This document shows positions 7,446 to 16,119 of a stretch of 50,995 nt of DNA, piece after piece. The DNA comes from a virus. The stretch covers positions 1-50,995 of IMG/VR virus record IMGVR_UViG_3300007538_000033. One strand, given 5' to 3'. The translations under genes were made by a program, and so were the position numbers. Position 1 is the stretch's first letter. Each line of letters opens with the position of its first letter. A model generated the notes under the pieces. The model saw only the letters and a program-made list of their open reading frames with translations, was not told the origin of the DNA and did not search any database.

Positions 7446-9860
7446 ATGAGCAAATACAGTGAATCTTCTCTGAAGGATAAAATAAAGGAAAATCCTTTTC
7501 CAGTACTAAGTGTAGACCCTAAAGAAAAAGAAAAAGATTCTTTCGGTAAGAGAGTTGCTAAAAATATATATTACTCTGGGTTAGGAATTGATTTAAGTAC
7601 AAACAGAAGAAGTATTGCTGCAGAAAACAGAGCCTATGCATCGAACAGACAAGATATAGATAAGTTTAAATCATTCCTTGACGCAGAGATTGATGACAAA
7701 GGAAATGAGTCTCACATAAATATAGATTGGAGTATTGCCGCTCCAGGTAAAAAGTTTGTCGACACAGTTGTTGGAGACATGATGAATCAAGACCATAAGA
7801 TTCAATTCAACGCAATAGACAAATATTCAAAAGCTAAAGTAAAGAAAGATAGAGATAGCTTCTACGCTAAATTAGCTAGAGAAAAAGAGCTAAAGATGCT
7901 TGAACAAGCCTCTGGTGTTATACTGGAGAGTAGGGGTAACTTCACTCCTAGGGATGCCGAAGAGATAGAGATATACATGAGTCTTGAGTATAAGCAGGCT
8001 ATAGAAATAGGTATGGAGCAAATATGCGACTTCATACTTTATGATAACGACTGGGATGTAAAGGTTAAAAAAAGAGTCATACATGACATAGTAGAGAACG
8101 GAGCAGGTGGAGTTAGACTGTATTTTGACAGGAACAATAAAATAAATATATCTTACTCTGATATACCTATGGATTATTACTCGTCATCAACAGACGAACA
8201 AGACCATAGTGATGCTGATTATCAAGCAGAAAGAAAGTTGTTATCTATAGCAGAACTTAAAAAGAGAGACTTATCAGGGAAAATAAAAGAAGAAGACTGG
8301 TTTAAGATAGCTCGAAAATCTGAAAAGAAATACGGAAATCCAGAGTGGAGATTCGGGTCTGATTATGATATGCATCACACGTATAACGGTTTCAGTTATG
8401 CTTATAATGATTTTAGGGTAGAGGTTTTAGACTTCATATTTTATACAGAAGACAAGTATAAATGGTCGGAAAGAGATGACAGATTTGGTAGAAGGGAAAT
8501 ATCAAGAAGAGGATACGATTATAAGACTCCAGAAAGAAGCAGCAAGAATTATGACTTAATAGATAAAGACATAGAAATGTCTTATGAAGGTATGTGGGTT
8601 GTTGATTCTGATATAATGATTGGCTATGGAAGAAGTAAAAATATTATAAGACCATACACTAAGTCTGGAGGTAAGATTTCATCAAAACTATTAAGAAGAT
8701 ATATTGTTTTTCAACCAAACCTAAGAAGTGGGGGCAATAAATCTATAGTTGATGTAATGAAGCCTCATCTTGACAATATTCAAGAGTTGGTTTTAAGAAA
8801 GAGACATCTTATAGCGGAAATGACTCCTACTGGGGTAGCTATAGATGTGGCAGGTATATCTGATGTAATGAGTCTTCTTAAGGAAGAAGACCCAATGAGA
8901 ATAATAAAGCTATACAAGCAAAAAGGTGTGCTACTATTTACAAGGACAGATATAAATGGAAATCCAGCCAACGGATTACCTGTCCAAGAATTAAACAACC
9001 CGTTTGCTGAAAATTTAGCCGCACTAGACTCTTCTATTATAGCTGAGATACAACACATAAGAGATAATACGGGTATAAACGATGTTAGAGATGGCTCGTC
9101 CCCAGATAAGGATGCACTAATCGGCATTGAGAAAATGAGATTATTAGCATCAAACAACACGACTAGAGAAATATACAAAGCTTACTCAGAAGGCATACTT
9201 TCCAATATGGGCAAAGTAATCTCTAGAATGGTTCAGGCAAAATTTGAGCATGGAGATGGTGCTAAAGAATACGAGAACATAATAGGGGAGCTTGGAGTAA
9301 AAGCTATAGAGTTTGCTAACGAAATAGCTATAGCTCAACTTGGAATAAAGATTGAAGCATTACCTACCGATAAAGAGATAGAAGACTTAATGAAAGTATT
9401 AGAACTTTCTCTTGCAAATAAAGAGATAGGTGCTGAAGACTATCTTGAGGTTAAAAGGATAAACAATATAAAAAAGGCAGAAAGACTTCTAATTTACAGA
9501 AAGAAAAGACATGCTGAAAGACAAATGGAAGAGTTTGCTCAAAAAGAACAAATAACAGCTCAAAGAGAAGCTTCTTCATCCATGGCTGCAGCAGAAGCCG
9601 ATAAGGTTAAAAAGCAAACAGAGCTTGAAGTTGAAATTAAAAAACAAGCGGAACTAAATAGACTGAAGAAAGACCTTGATGACCACGAAACTACTAATAA
9701 GATAAAATTATTAGATAGAGAAAGCTATCATAAACAAAAATTGCTAGAGATTCAAATGAAGCAAGGAAAATCTGAAGCAGAATCATTTGCGGTAGACAAA
9801 CCAAAGGTTAATCAAAATCCAGTAGAAGCAATAGAAAGACAAGCTAGCGTTAATCCTTAA
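7446..9860 (+). CDS. Portal protein
   Basis: An 804-residue protein directly after TerL. Early segments (APGKKFVDTVVGDMMNQDHK) resemble the region of large podovirus portals that begins with a binding/wing domain. A central region (LRRYIVFQPNLRSGGNKSIV, then a long helix with HIRDNTGIND) fits the crown/stem helices. The last 130 residues are a highly charged coiled coil with many Lys/Glu/Gln, as in portals with long C-terminal barrels. It would form the dodecameric DNA entry ring that docks TerL. The size and position are strong; the domain boundaries are approximate. Its 3' end overlaps the convergent XRE gene by 11 bases. Confidence 0.8.
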   Translation: MSKYSESSLKDKIKENPFPVLSVDPKEKEKDSFGKRVAKNIYYSGLGIDLSTNRRSIAAENRAYASNRQDIDKFKSFLDAEIDDKGNESHINIDWSIAAPGKKFVDTVVGDMMNQDHKIQFNAIDKYSKAKVKKDRDSFYAKLAREKELKMLEQASGVILESRGNFTPRDAEEIEIYMSLEYKQAIEIGMEQICDFILYDNDWDVKVKKRVIHDIVENGAGGVRLYFDRNNKINISYSDIPMDYYSSSTDEQDHSDADYQAERKLLSIAELKKRDLSGKIKEEDWFKIARKSEKKYGNPEWRFGSDYDMHHTYNGFSYAYNDFRVEVLDFIFYTEDKYKWSERDDRFGRREISRRGYDYKTPERSSKNYDLIDKDIEMSYEGMWVVDSDIMIGYGRSKNIIRPYTKSGGKISSKLLRRYIVFQPNLRSGGNKSIVDVMKPHLDNIQELVLRKRHLIAEMTPTGVAIDVAGISDVMSLLKEEDPMRIIKLYKQKGVLLFTRTDINGNPANGLPVQELNNPFAENLAALDSSIIAEIQHIRDNTGINDVRDGSSPDKDALIGIEKMRLLASNNTTREIYKAYSEGILSNMGKVISRMVQAKFEHGDGAKEYENIIGELGVKAIEFANEIAIAQLGIKIEALPTDKEIEDLMKVLELSLANKEIGAEDYLEVKRINNIKKAERLLIYRKKRHAERQMEEFAQKEQITAQREASSSMAAAEADKVKKQTELEVEIKKQAELNRLKKDLDDHETTNKIKLLDRESYHKQKLLEIQMKQGKSEAESFAVDKPKVNQNPVEAIERQASVNP

Positions 9861-10056
9861 TTAATAGGTCGTCAATCCTAACTTTAAAAAATTCAGAAAC
9901 CCTTAGTATTGTTAATACTCCTGGGTTATAATTCTCGTCAGATTCCATTCTAGAAATCATTCTTCTAGATATTCCAGTTTGTTTAGATAGGCTCCAAACA
10001 GGAATATCAGTCGCTAGACGCAATTTCATTATTTTATTACAATTCAATTTAGCCAT
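9850..10056 (-). CDS. XRE-family transcriptional regulator
   Basis: A 68-residue protein on the strand opposite to the structural operon. It has a complete Cro/C1-type HTH: LRLATDIPVWSLSKQTGISR (helices 1-3), then RMESDENYNPGVLTILRVSE and the ending FFKVRIDDLL, which is the usual YxV-x(2)-LL closure. It would act as a DNA-binding dimer. It sits between the portal and scaffold genes, where no regulator is expected, and is transcribed towards the portal. A promoter-like TACATTTG is 30 bases upstream. It could be a moron gene or a late-gene switch that regulates the divergent scaffold/capsid transcript. Confidence 0.85.
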   Translation of the reverse strand: MAKLNCNKIMKLRLATDIPVWSLSKQTGISRRMISRMESDENYNPGVLTILRVSEFFKVRIDDLLIKD

Positions 10057-10085
10057 AAAAATGTTACTATAGTAGCCAATATGTA

Positions 10086-10093
10086 CAAATGTA
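10086..10093 (-). promoter_or_regulatory. Putative -7 element for the XRE gene
   Basis: On the minus strand this reads TACATTTG (TAnnTTTG), 30 bases upstream of the XRE start. It lies in the 87-base divergent region shared with the scaffold gene, so an autoregulatory operator could lie here. No -33 TTG is evident. Confidence 0.45.
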
Positions 10094-10143
10094 ATTGATT
10101 ATTTTGTATTAATAAAATTATATTAAACTAAATTTAAAATAAA

Positions 10144-11286
10144 ATGAGCGATTTTTGGACACCAAAAAGTGACTTTGAGGAAATTAAAGAAGATGAATCA
10201 AGTCAAGAAAAAAACGATAATACTGAAAAAACTAAAGAAGATGAGGTTGAGGCAGAAGTAAAAGAAGAGAAGGAAGAAGCTAAGGAAGAAGAGACTGAAA
10301 AAGAAGAGGAAAGTGAAGAAAAAGAAACTAAAAAAGAAGAAGAAGAGACTGAAAAAGAAGAGGAAAAGGAAGAAGAAGAAGAAACCAAAGAAGAAGATGT
10401 TAAAAAAGAAGAGCGTTCTTTGAATGAAGAGTCTGATGAAGAAGAGGAAGAAGAATATGAGACGATATATGCGTCAAATATAATTGAAGACTTAGACAGT
10501 GTTATTAAAGAGAATTTTGGAGAGGATATTACTCTAGCAGATGTGATAGAATTTCAAAACAAGGATTTTGATAACATGGATGAGTTTGATTTAATTGAAG
10601 AACACCTTTACCTTCAAGAACCAGACATAGATGATAGATTACTCAAGTATGAAATGAAGAAATATGATTTGCTTAAAAAATCTAAAGAAGAGATTGAGCA
10701 AATGATTGAAGACGGAGACATAAAACAATCTGATTACGATGATGTTGAAATGTCATTTCTTAGAGCCGTTTCAAAAGCCAAGAAAGAATTAAAGGAGTTT
10801 CAGAAAGAAGTAAACATAAGTGATTTGGAGGTTTATTCCAATCCATCTGAAAAAAAACAGCCTCAAAAGTCCCAAAAGGAATTAGAGGAAGAAGCTGAAA
10901 CTTACAACAAAAAGATTTCATCTTTTGTTGAGAAAAAGATTCAAGTAGGCTCAGAGAAAGAACCAAAAGAGCTAACATTATCAGTTAGCGAAGACGACCA
11001 TAATGAAATCAGGGATTTCATATCGAATGGTCAAGATGGGTCTTCTTGGATTATTAGAAGATGGTTTGATAATGGACAACTAAATATAGAAAAACTTATT
11101 GCTGACGCAGACAAGATGATACACTATGAAAGAGATGTCGCTATAGCGTATACTCAGGGAGCTAACGCTAAATTAAGCGAGGAGGTTAAAAGCATAGATA
11201 ACATCGACTTTAAAAAAGGAGAATCCTTTAAAAAAGAAGATGCAATGTTGTCTGAGGCAGCGCAAGTTATGAGAGATATTAATTAA
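10144..11286 (+). CDS. Putative scaffolding protein (acidic)
   Basis: A 380-residue, extremely acidic protein. Residues about 15-110 are almost entirely Glu, Lys, Asp and Thr, encoded by GAA/GAG/AAA repeats and probably disordered. Residues 110-380 are helical and charged with coiled-coil character. It sits between the portal and the major capsid gene, the classic place of the scaffold that guides prohead assembly and then leaves the capsid. No protease domain is seen. The acidic tract is low-complexity at the DNA level, so it may vary in length among relatives. The leader shares the AATTATATTAAACTAAATT stretch with the gene at 12808. Confidence 0.65.
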   Translation: MSDFWTPKSDFEEIKEDESSQEKNDNTEKTKEDEVEAEVKEEKEEAKEEETEKEEESEEKETKKEEEETEKEEEKEEEEETKEEDVKKEERSLNEESDEEEEEEYETIYASNIIEDLDSVIKENFGEDITLADVIEFQNKDFDNMDEFDLIEEHLYLQEPDIDDRLLKYEMKKYDLLKKSKEEIEQMIEDGDIKQSDYDDVEMSFLRAVSKAKKELKEFQKEVNISDLEVYSNPSEKKQPQKSQKELEEEAETYNKKISSFVEKKIQVGSEKEPKELTLSVSEDDHNEIRDFISNGQDGSSWIIRRWFDNGQLNIEKLIADADKMIHYERDVAIAYTQGANAKLSEEVKSIDNIDFKKGESFKKEDAMLSEAAQVMRDIN

Positions 11287-11311
11287 CTATTAATTTTAAA
11301 AAATTTAAAAA

Positions 11312-12742
11312 ATGTCAAGTTTTAACACAGGCGGTTTAAATGTTGCAACCAGCCACAATTTTGTCTCTTACTATGAGGGACACGAACCAGATATTCAAGA
11401 TGAATTGGTTCAGAGATATGCAAACTCAATGATTGGGTTTTTGGATTTTGTAAACGCTAAAAAAGCTACAGAATCTTTAGAGTTTTCTCGTTACGAGAAA
11501 GATAGAATTATGCCTAAAATTAAGGCTACAAATGGAGGTGCTGGCTCAGCTGGTGCTCAGGTTTCATTTACAGTTCATGCTGACGCTAAAGTAGCTATTC
11601 CTGCTGCGGCTCCTTATGACACTTCATCTACTCCTGACCAGGCGACCACTACTGTTAAGTTGGGTGATTTGATTTTAATCAAACCAGCTTCAGGAACTAC
11701 TGCCTCTATGGGTTCTTATATTCTAGCTTTAGTTGATGGAACAACAAGTAACACTGCGTTTACTGCTACTCCAGTAAATTCTGCTGACGCAATTCCTTCT
11801 ATTGCTTCTGCTGACGAAATTATCATCGTTGGTAACGGACATGGTGAAGGCTCTGGATTCAGTACTCCAATGTCAACTAAATCTACTAAGTACACAGAGA
11901 ACTTACAAATCATTAAACATAGAATTAGAACAACTGGTTCTGAAGAGTTAACTAAAAAATGGTTTAAAGAGAAGAGCTCAGGACAAACTAAATTCGCTAT
12001 TAGCGGTGAAGGTGATGCTTATGCTCAGTTCGTAAACTTTGTAGATATGAACTTATTGGTTGGTGAAAAACTAGCTAATACTGGTCTTGCAAATGACTTT
12101 ATTGATGGTACTTACAGCACTCATGAGCCTTTAGCTTTAACAAAAGGTTTATTGAATCAAATCATCGATGGTGGAAACATCTTAAACTACTCTGCTGTTT
12201 CTGGTTTAACAATAGATGACATTTATGATTACAACGTTACTATTGATGCTGAGAAAGCTCAAAAGAACAACATCTTAAATGCTGGTATTGAGTTAGACCA
12301 ACAATTAGACAGAGAGCTTGGGGACAGATTTAAAGACGGCTCTATTTCTTATGGTTCTTTTACTATGGAACAAGATAAAGCTGTTAACTTAGCCTTCTCT
12401 AAAGCTAGAGTTGGTTCTTATACTTACGACAAGCGCTGCATGGAAGCATTTAATGATGTTCAAACTTTAGGTGCTGACGGATACGGGTTTAAATGGGAAG
12501 CATTTACTGTTCCTTCTGGTTCTCAAGTAGTTGCTGGAGGAAAAGAGATGGGAACAAGAGTTGCTTCTTTAAGAAAACGTTTCTTAGCTGGAAAAGGCAA
12601 GTCTAGAGAGATGATTGTAAGTTACTTCGATGCGTTAAGAGATTCTGCTGAAGGATATGATTACGAGGAAGTAAGATACTTATCTCATGTTGCTTTAGAA
12701 GCTCAAGCTTTAAACCAATTTGGTTACATTAAGAGAGCTTAA
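11312..12742 (+). CDS. Major capsid protein candidate
   Basis: A 476-residue protein that starts 26 bases after the scaffold candidate and ends just before a strong terminator. The N-terminal arm (SYYEGHEPDIQDELVQRYAN) and later segments (KYTENLQIIKHRIRTTGSEE) look like HK97-fold N-arm and spine parts. The Ala/Thr-rich stretch at about residues 70-195 is compatible with an inserted surface beta domain. Codon use is strongly biased to frequent codons, consistent with the most abundant virion protein. I saw no obvious propeptide cleavage site. The call rests on position, composition and expression features. Confidence 0.78.
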   Translation: MSSFNTGGLNVATSHNFVSYYEGHEPDIQDELVQRYANSMIGFLDFVNAKKATESLEFSRYEKDRIMPKIKATNGGAGSAGAQVSFTVHADAKVAIPAAAPYDTSSTPDQATTTVKLGDLILIKPASGTTASMGSYILALVDGTTSNTAFTATPVNSADAIPSIASADEIIIVGNGHGEGSGFSTPMSTKSTKYTENLQIIKHRIRTTGSEELTKKWFKEKSSGQTKFAISGEGDAYAQFVNFVDMNLLVGEKLANTGLANDFIDGTYSTHEPLALTKGLLNQIIDGGNILNYSAVSGLTIDDIYDYNVTIDAEKAQKNNILNAGIELDQQLDRELGDRFKDGSISYGSFTMEQDKAVNLAFSKARVGSYTYDKRCMEAFNDVQTLGADGYGFKWEAFTVPSGSQVVAGGKEMGTRVASLRKRFLAGKGKSREMIVSYFDALRDSAEGYDYEEVRYLSHVALEAQALNQFGYIKRA

Positions 12743-12749
12743 TAATACT

Positions 12750-12780
12750 GGGAGGGCAATTAAGTTTGTCCTCCCTTTTT
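12750..12780 (+). terminator. Rho-independent terminator after the capsid gene
   Basis: GGGAGGGCA (12750-12758) pairs with TGTCCTCCC (12767-12775) through one wobble, with an 8-base loop, followed by TTTTT. It probably isolates or attenuates transcription after the capsid gene. Confidence 0.88.
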
Positions 12781-12807
12781 AAATTATATTAAACTAAATT
12801 AAATAAA

Positions 12808-13836
12808 ATGAAAACAGAATTTTCACCCGAACTAAAAGGGTTATTGCAAAAGCCGTCTTTAAGAATACAAACGGCAAGAAAACCAAGTCATAAATATCCT
12901 TATTGGGCTCCTAGCGAATTGGTAACATGCGAATGTGAGATTAATTTCGATGGAAGAACAAGATTAATAAGATATGTTAAAGGAATGCCTAGCATTTTTG
13001 TTGACGAATGGACTGATGAAGATAAAAAGAAAAGACCAGAAAAAATAAAACTTAGATACGGGTCTTTTGAAGCATCAACATCTGACACAAATCTTATTGC
13101 GTATCTTTATTATTCTGGTCAAAACAAGGCTAACAAGGAAACAAAGATGCCTATAACAGACACATTGTTTGAGATTGTAGACCTTGAAAAAAGGTCTGAA
13201 GATGCAGTTAAGAAAAGACAAGTTCATGTCGAGGCTGAATACTTTATAAACACAGCCCCAATACAAGACTTAAGAGGAATAGCGATGGCTTTAGCTAAAT
13301 CAAAATCCGAAGTTGATTCAATTAGAACTGAAGAAGAGTTTACTCTTAGATTTAAAATGAGAAACTTAGCTTTAACTAAACCTGAAGTAATTTTAAACAG
13401 CTTAAAGAGTCCAGAATTAAAGAACAAAGTTCTAATCTACAATGCGTTGCAAAACGGAGTCATCAAAATGTCTGATGACAATATGATGTTGTCATGGAAA
13501 GACGGAGATACGTTTGTTACCGCTCCTCATGGAATGGGTGTTGTAGACTGGTTTGCAGATTTGGCTGATAAAAATGAAGATTATGGCGACATAATAAAAA
13601 ACATTAAAATCGCTATAGGAGAGAAATCTAGAGAAAAAGATGTCCCTAAAACTGAATCTTTAGAAGAGCAAATAGTTCAGAGAGCCATTAAGAATGGTAA
13701 GGTGGTTCAATCTGGAAACTGGTTTTTAGTTCCAGTAGAAGGAGAAGAAGAGCCTAAATTTAAATTCAACGGCAAGAAGAATTTAATCTCCGCAATAGAA
13801 GATAATGAAGATAATATAGTTAGCTATATTTATTAG
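12808..13836 (+). CDS. Hypothetical protein downstream of the capsid gene
   Basis: A 342-residue charged protein lying between two terminators. The N-terminal 140 residues look like a beta-rich domain with EFSPELKGLLQKPSLRIQT at the start and CECEINFDGRTRLIRYVKG further on. The middle is helical, and the C-terminal 60 residues contain LEEQIVQRAIKNGKVVQSGN. I do not recognise it. Proteins of this size next to the capsid gene are often head-completion or inner-head proteins. Its leader duplicates part of the scaffold gene's leader. Confidence 0.65.
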   Translation: MKTEFSPELKGLLQKPSLRIQTARKPSHKYPYWAPSELVTCECEINFDGRTRLIRYVKGMPSIFVDEWTDEDKKKRPEKIKLRYGSFEASTSDTNLIAYLYYSGQNKANKETKMPITDTLFEIVDLEKRSEDAVKKRQVHVEAEYFINTAPIQDLRGIAMALAKSKSEVDSIRTEEEFTLRFKMRNLALTKPEVILNSLKSPELKNKVLIYNALQNGVIKMSDDNMMLSWKDGDTFVTAPHGMGVVDWFADLADKNEDYGDIIKNIKIAIGEKSREKDVPKTESLEEQIVQRAIKNGKVVQSGNWFLVPVEGEEEPKFKFNGKKNLISAIEDNEDNIVSYIY

Positions 13837-13861
13837 TCAGAGTTAGTTTTTTAAAATAATT

Positions 13862-13891
13862 AAGGGTACTATTATGTAGTACCCTTTTTTT
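13862..13891 (+). terminator. Rho-independent terminator
   Basis: A perfect stem GGGTACTA (13864-13871) / TAGTACCC (13877-13884), extended by flanking A/T pairs, with a 5-base loop and seven T. A promoter element starts four bases later. Confidence 0.9.
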
Positions 13892-13894
13892 GTT

Positions 13895-13902
13895 TATCTT
13901 TG
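13895..13902 (+). promoter_or_regulatory. -7 element (TATCTTTG) for the decoration/tail operon
   Basis: TATCTTTG lies 26 bases before ATG 13929. It falls inside an in-frame upstream extension of the next ORF (first ATG at 13890), which argues that 13929 is the true start. Confidence 0.6.
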
Positions 13903-13928
13903 TATTGAATAATAATTTAAAATTTACA

Positions 13929-14501
13929 ATGGGACTTAATCAATCAACAACTTCTGGCGCTCAATATATAGCTAGCATTAAACTTGAGGATGGAGTTATA
14001 TCTTTACTCGGAGTTGGTAAAGCTCTTAAATTAGACGCTGACGGAGACACATCTATATCTGCAACTACTGATGACACTATATTAATAGAGGTTTCTGGTT
14101 CTGATGATTTCCAGATTACATCAAACCTATTTCAAGCGTTATCTGGGAGTGCTATAGGAGGAGCTAGTTCAACTTTCGCTCCATTAACACCTATAGCTGC
14201 ACAGCAAAACTTATCAGGAGCTGGAGCTATAACTGTTACTGAATATTACACAGCATGGACTACTACAGCAGCAAATGCTGGGTCTTTAGCGGATGGAGTA
14301 ATGAAGGGTCAATTAAAGAAAATACAGTTAGTTTCTGATGGTGGAGACGGAACATTAACTCCAAATAGTCTTTCTGGTGGAACAACTATAACTTTTGCAG
14401 ATGCAGGAGACTTTGCTTTGCTACAATGGAGCGGCTCGGCTTGGGTTGCTTTAGAGTTAGGTAATGCTGCAGATGGAACATCAGCACCAGTATTAGCATA
14501 A
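13929..14501 (+). CDS. Putative head decoration or minor structural protein
   Basis: A 190-residue Ala/Gly/Thr-rich, weakly charged protein (MGLNQSTTSGAQYIASIKLE at the N terminus) with beta-strand patterning. An in-frame ATG at 13890 would add 13 residues, but the promoter -7 box lies in that extension, so 13929 is preferred. It heads a long run of closely spaced structural genes. Role inferred from composition and position only. Confidence 0.6.
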   Translation: MGLNQSTTSGAQYIASIKLEDGVISLLGVGKALKLDADGDTSISATTDDTILIEVSGSDDFQITSNLFQALSGSAIGGASSTFAPLTPIAAQQNLSGAGAITVTEYYTAWTTTAANAGSLADGVMKGQLKKIQLVSDGGDGTLTPNSLSGGTTITFADAGDFALLQWSGSAWVALELGNAADGTSAPVLA

Positions 14502-14514
14502 TTAAAATTAAAAA

Positions 14515-16119
14515 ATGGCACTTAGTACAGTAGAAAATAGTATATACTTTCATTATGACGAAGGTATCAAGGATATAAAAGTAACTGATTCAACAGACTA
14601 CAATGCTCAGGGTACTGCAGATACAAATGTAGTTGTTACAATAAAAGTAGAGTCTCCTTCAGGGGTCTTCTATAATAATCTTAGCAATACATCAGACCCA
14701 GATATAGACCCAGATGTTTCTTTAAATAGTGTAAAATTAATACCATTACCATTAGACGGAGCAGGATTACCAGAGCAAGGGCTATATACTATTACATTAG
14801 AGTATTACGATTCATCAACACCAGTAACTATAACTGATGTAAAAACAGTAACGTTAAATTATGCTTCCCCAACAGTAGATATAAGCATGGAGGCGGACTG
14901 CATAACTCCTTTGCTTACAGCTACGGATGATACAAGTTATACAGTTAATAGTATAGCGCCTACGGTTGTTAGAGATTTTAAGATACATTACCCTCCATCC
15001 ATTCCAACAGCTGATGTTAGTGGAACTGGAGCTTCTGTTTCTACTTCAGAATTTTATACAGTTGCAGATTCTACTGTCGAGCATTCTAGCTCTTTAACAT
15101 CTACATTAACATATACTCTGTCATCAGATGATTTAATCTATCTTATTGACGAGGTGTCTGGGAGTGAGGTTATACAAGTGGCTTGCGATGGAGATATATG
15201 TGACATATATTGTTGCATAAGAAGCCAATGGAATAGATATCAGTCGGCCAAATCTACCAATTTGGTATTGGCTGCACAAGAATATAAAAAGTTTGAAGAA
15301 ATAATAGCTATATCCTCTTTAGTTGGAGCCGCAGTGAGATGCGGAAAAAGTTCTCATGTTTCTGATTATGTTTCTGAAATATTAGAAATAGCGGACTGCG
15401 AGGCAGGATGTGCTTGCGGAGACGGAACTCCTCAGTTGGTTACAGGGTTAGCGGTAAACGGCACTGATGTTATCGTTTCTCAAGGTTTAGGAACAAGTGT
15501 TACAGCAACAACAGGAGCAGGAACAAAAACATACACAGTAAGCTTAAACACAGAGAATATAAATAAATTAGCAAACACTTACAACACAGATGTGTCTGCT
15601 GGAGACAATGTTTCTTCAGTAGATGTTACACCTTCAGTGAGTGGAAGTGTAGTTACAAAAACTTACAAAGTCAATGTTGATTCAATGTACGTTGAGTCTA
15701 TATTTGTTAAGGCTAAATTTACAATGAACAGCGCTGCTGTCCCAACAATAAGCATAGAGGCTCAAAAGGAATACGGTTCTACATTTGGCTCTGTTAATCA
15801 GACTGGAGGAACGGAGTTTGTGTTAAACAACAACAACGCTTCTTTCTCTGACTGGACTACAAAGTTAACAGACTTTACAATTAGTAATTTCTTTTCAGCT
15901 GCAGCGGTTGACTATTTTCCAGAGGTGTCTATAGTAAATATTGTAAAACCAACAACAGGTAGTGCTACATCTTGGATACAGGACATTCAAGCAAACATTG
16001 TTGAGATGAATAGCTCAGACTTTACTATGAGATTTTCAGATATGAGCGGAGCGCCTATTTCTGGTTTAGCAATTCAGGATTACACGTCATTTGAATTAAT
16101 ATTTAAAATACAAGCATAA
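14515..16119 (+). CDS. Structural protein with a Cys-rich central segment
   Basis: A 534-residue protein. Residues 1-130 are beta-rich. Residues about 215-310 hold a cluster of Cys (QVACDGDICDIYCCIRSQWN, then EIADCEAGCACGDG) around helices with QEYKKFEEIIAISSLVGAAV. The C-terminal 200 residues are Thr/Ser/Val-rich. The Cys pairs could bind metal or form disulfides in the extracellular virion, which is unusual for a phage structural protein. It ends in an overlap with the next gene's ATG. A tail or decoration role is inferred from position. Confidence 0.6.
   Translation: MALSTVENSIYFHYDEGIKDIKVTDSTDYNAQGTADTNVVVTIKVESPSGVFYNNLSNTSDPDIDPDVSLNSVKLIPLPLDGAGLPEQGLYTITLEYYDSSTPVTITDVKTVTLNYASPTVDISMEADCITPLLTATDDTSYTVNSIAPTVVRDFKIHYPPSIPTADVSGTGASVSTSEFYTVADSTVEHSSSLTSTLTYTLSSDDLIYLIDEVSGSEVIQVACDGDICDIYCCIRSQWNRYQSAKSTNLVLAAQEYKKFEEIIAISSLVGAAVRCGKSSHVSDYVSEILEIADCEAGCACGDGTPQLVTGLAVNGTDVIVSQGLGTSVTATTGAGTKTYTVSLNTENINKLANTYNTDVSAGDNVSSVDVTPSVSGSVVTKTYKVNVDSMYVESIFVKAKFTMNSAAVPTISIEAQKEYGSTFGSVNQTGGTEFVLNNNNASFSDWTTKLTDFTISNFFSAAAVDYFPEVSIVNIVKPTTGSATSWIQDIQANIVEMNSSDFTMRFSDMSGAPISGLAIQDYTSFELIFKIQA

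Noticed and set aside
10203-10388. Ser-rich minus-strand ORF opposite the scaffold gene
   Set aside because: Shadow of the GAA/GAG repeat of the acidic scaffold; no start context.
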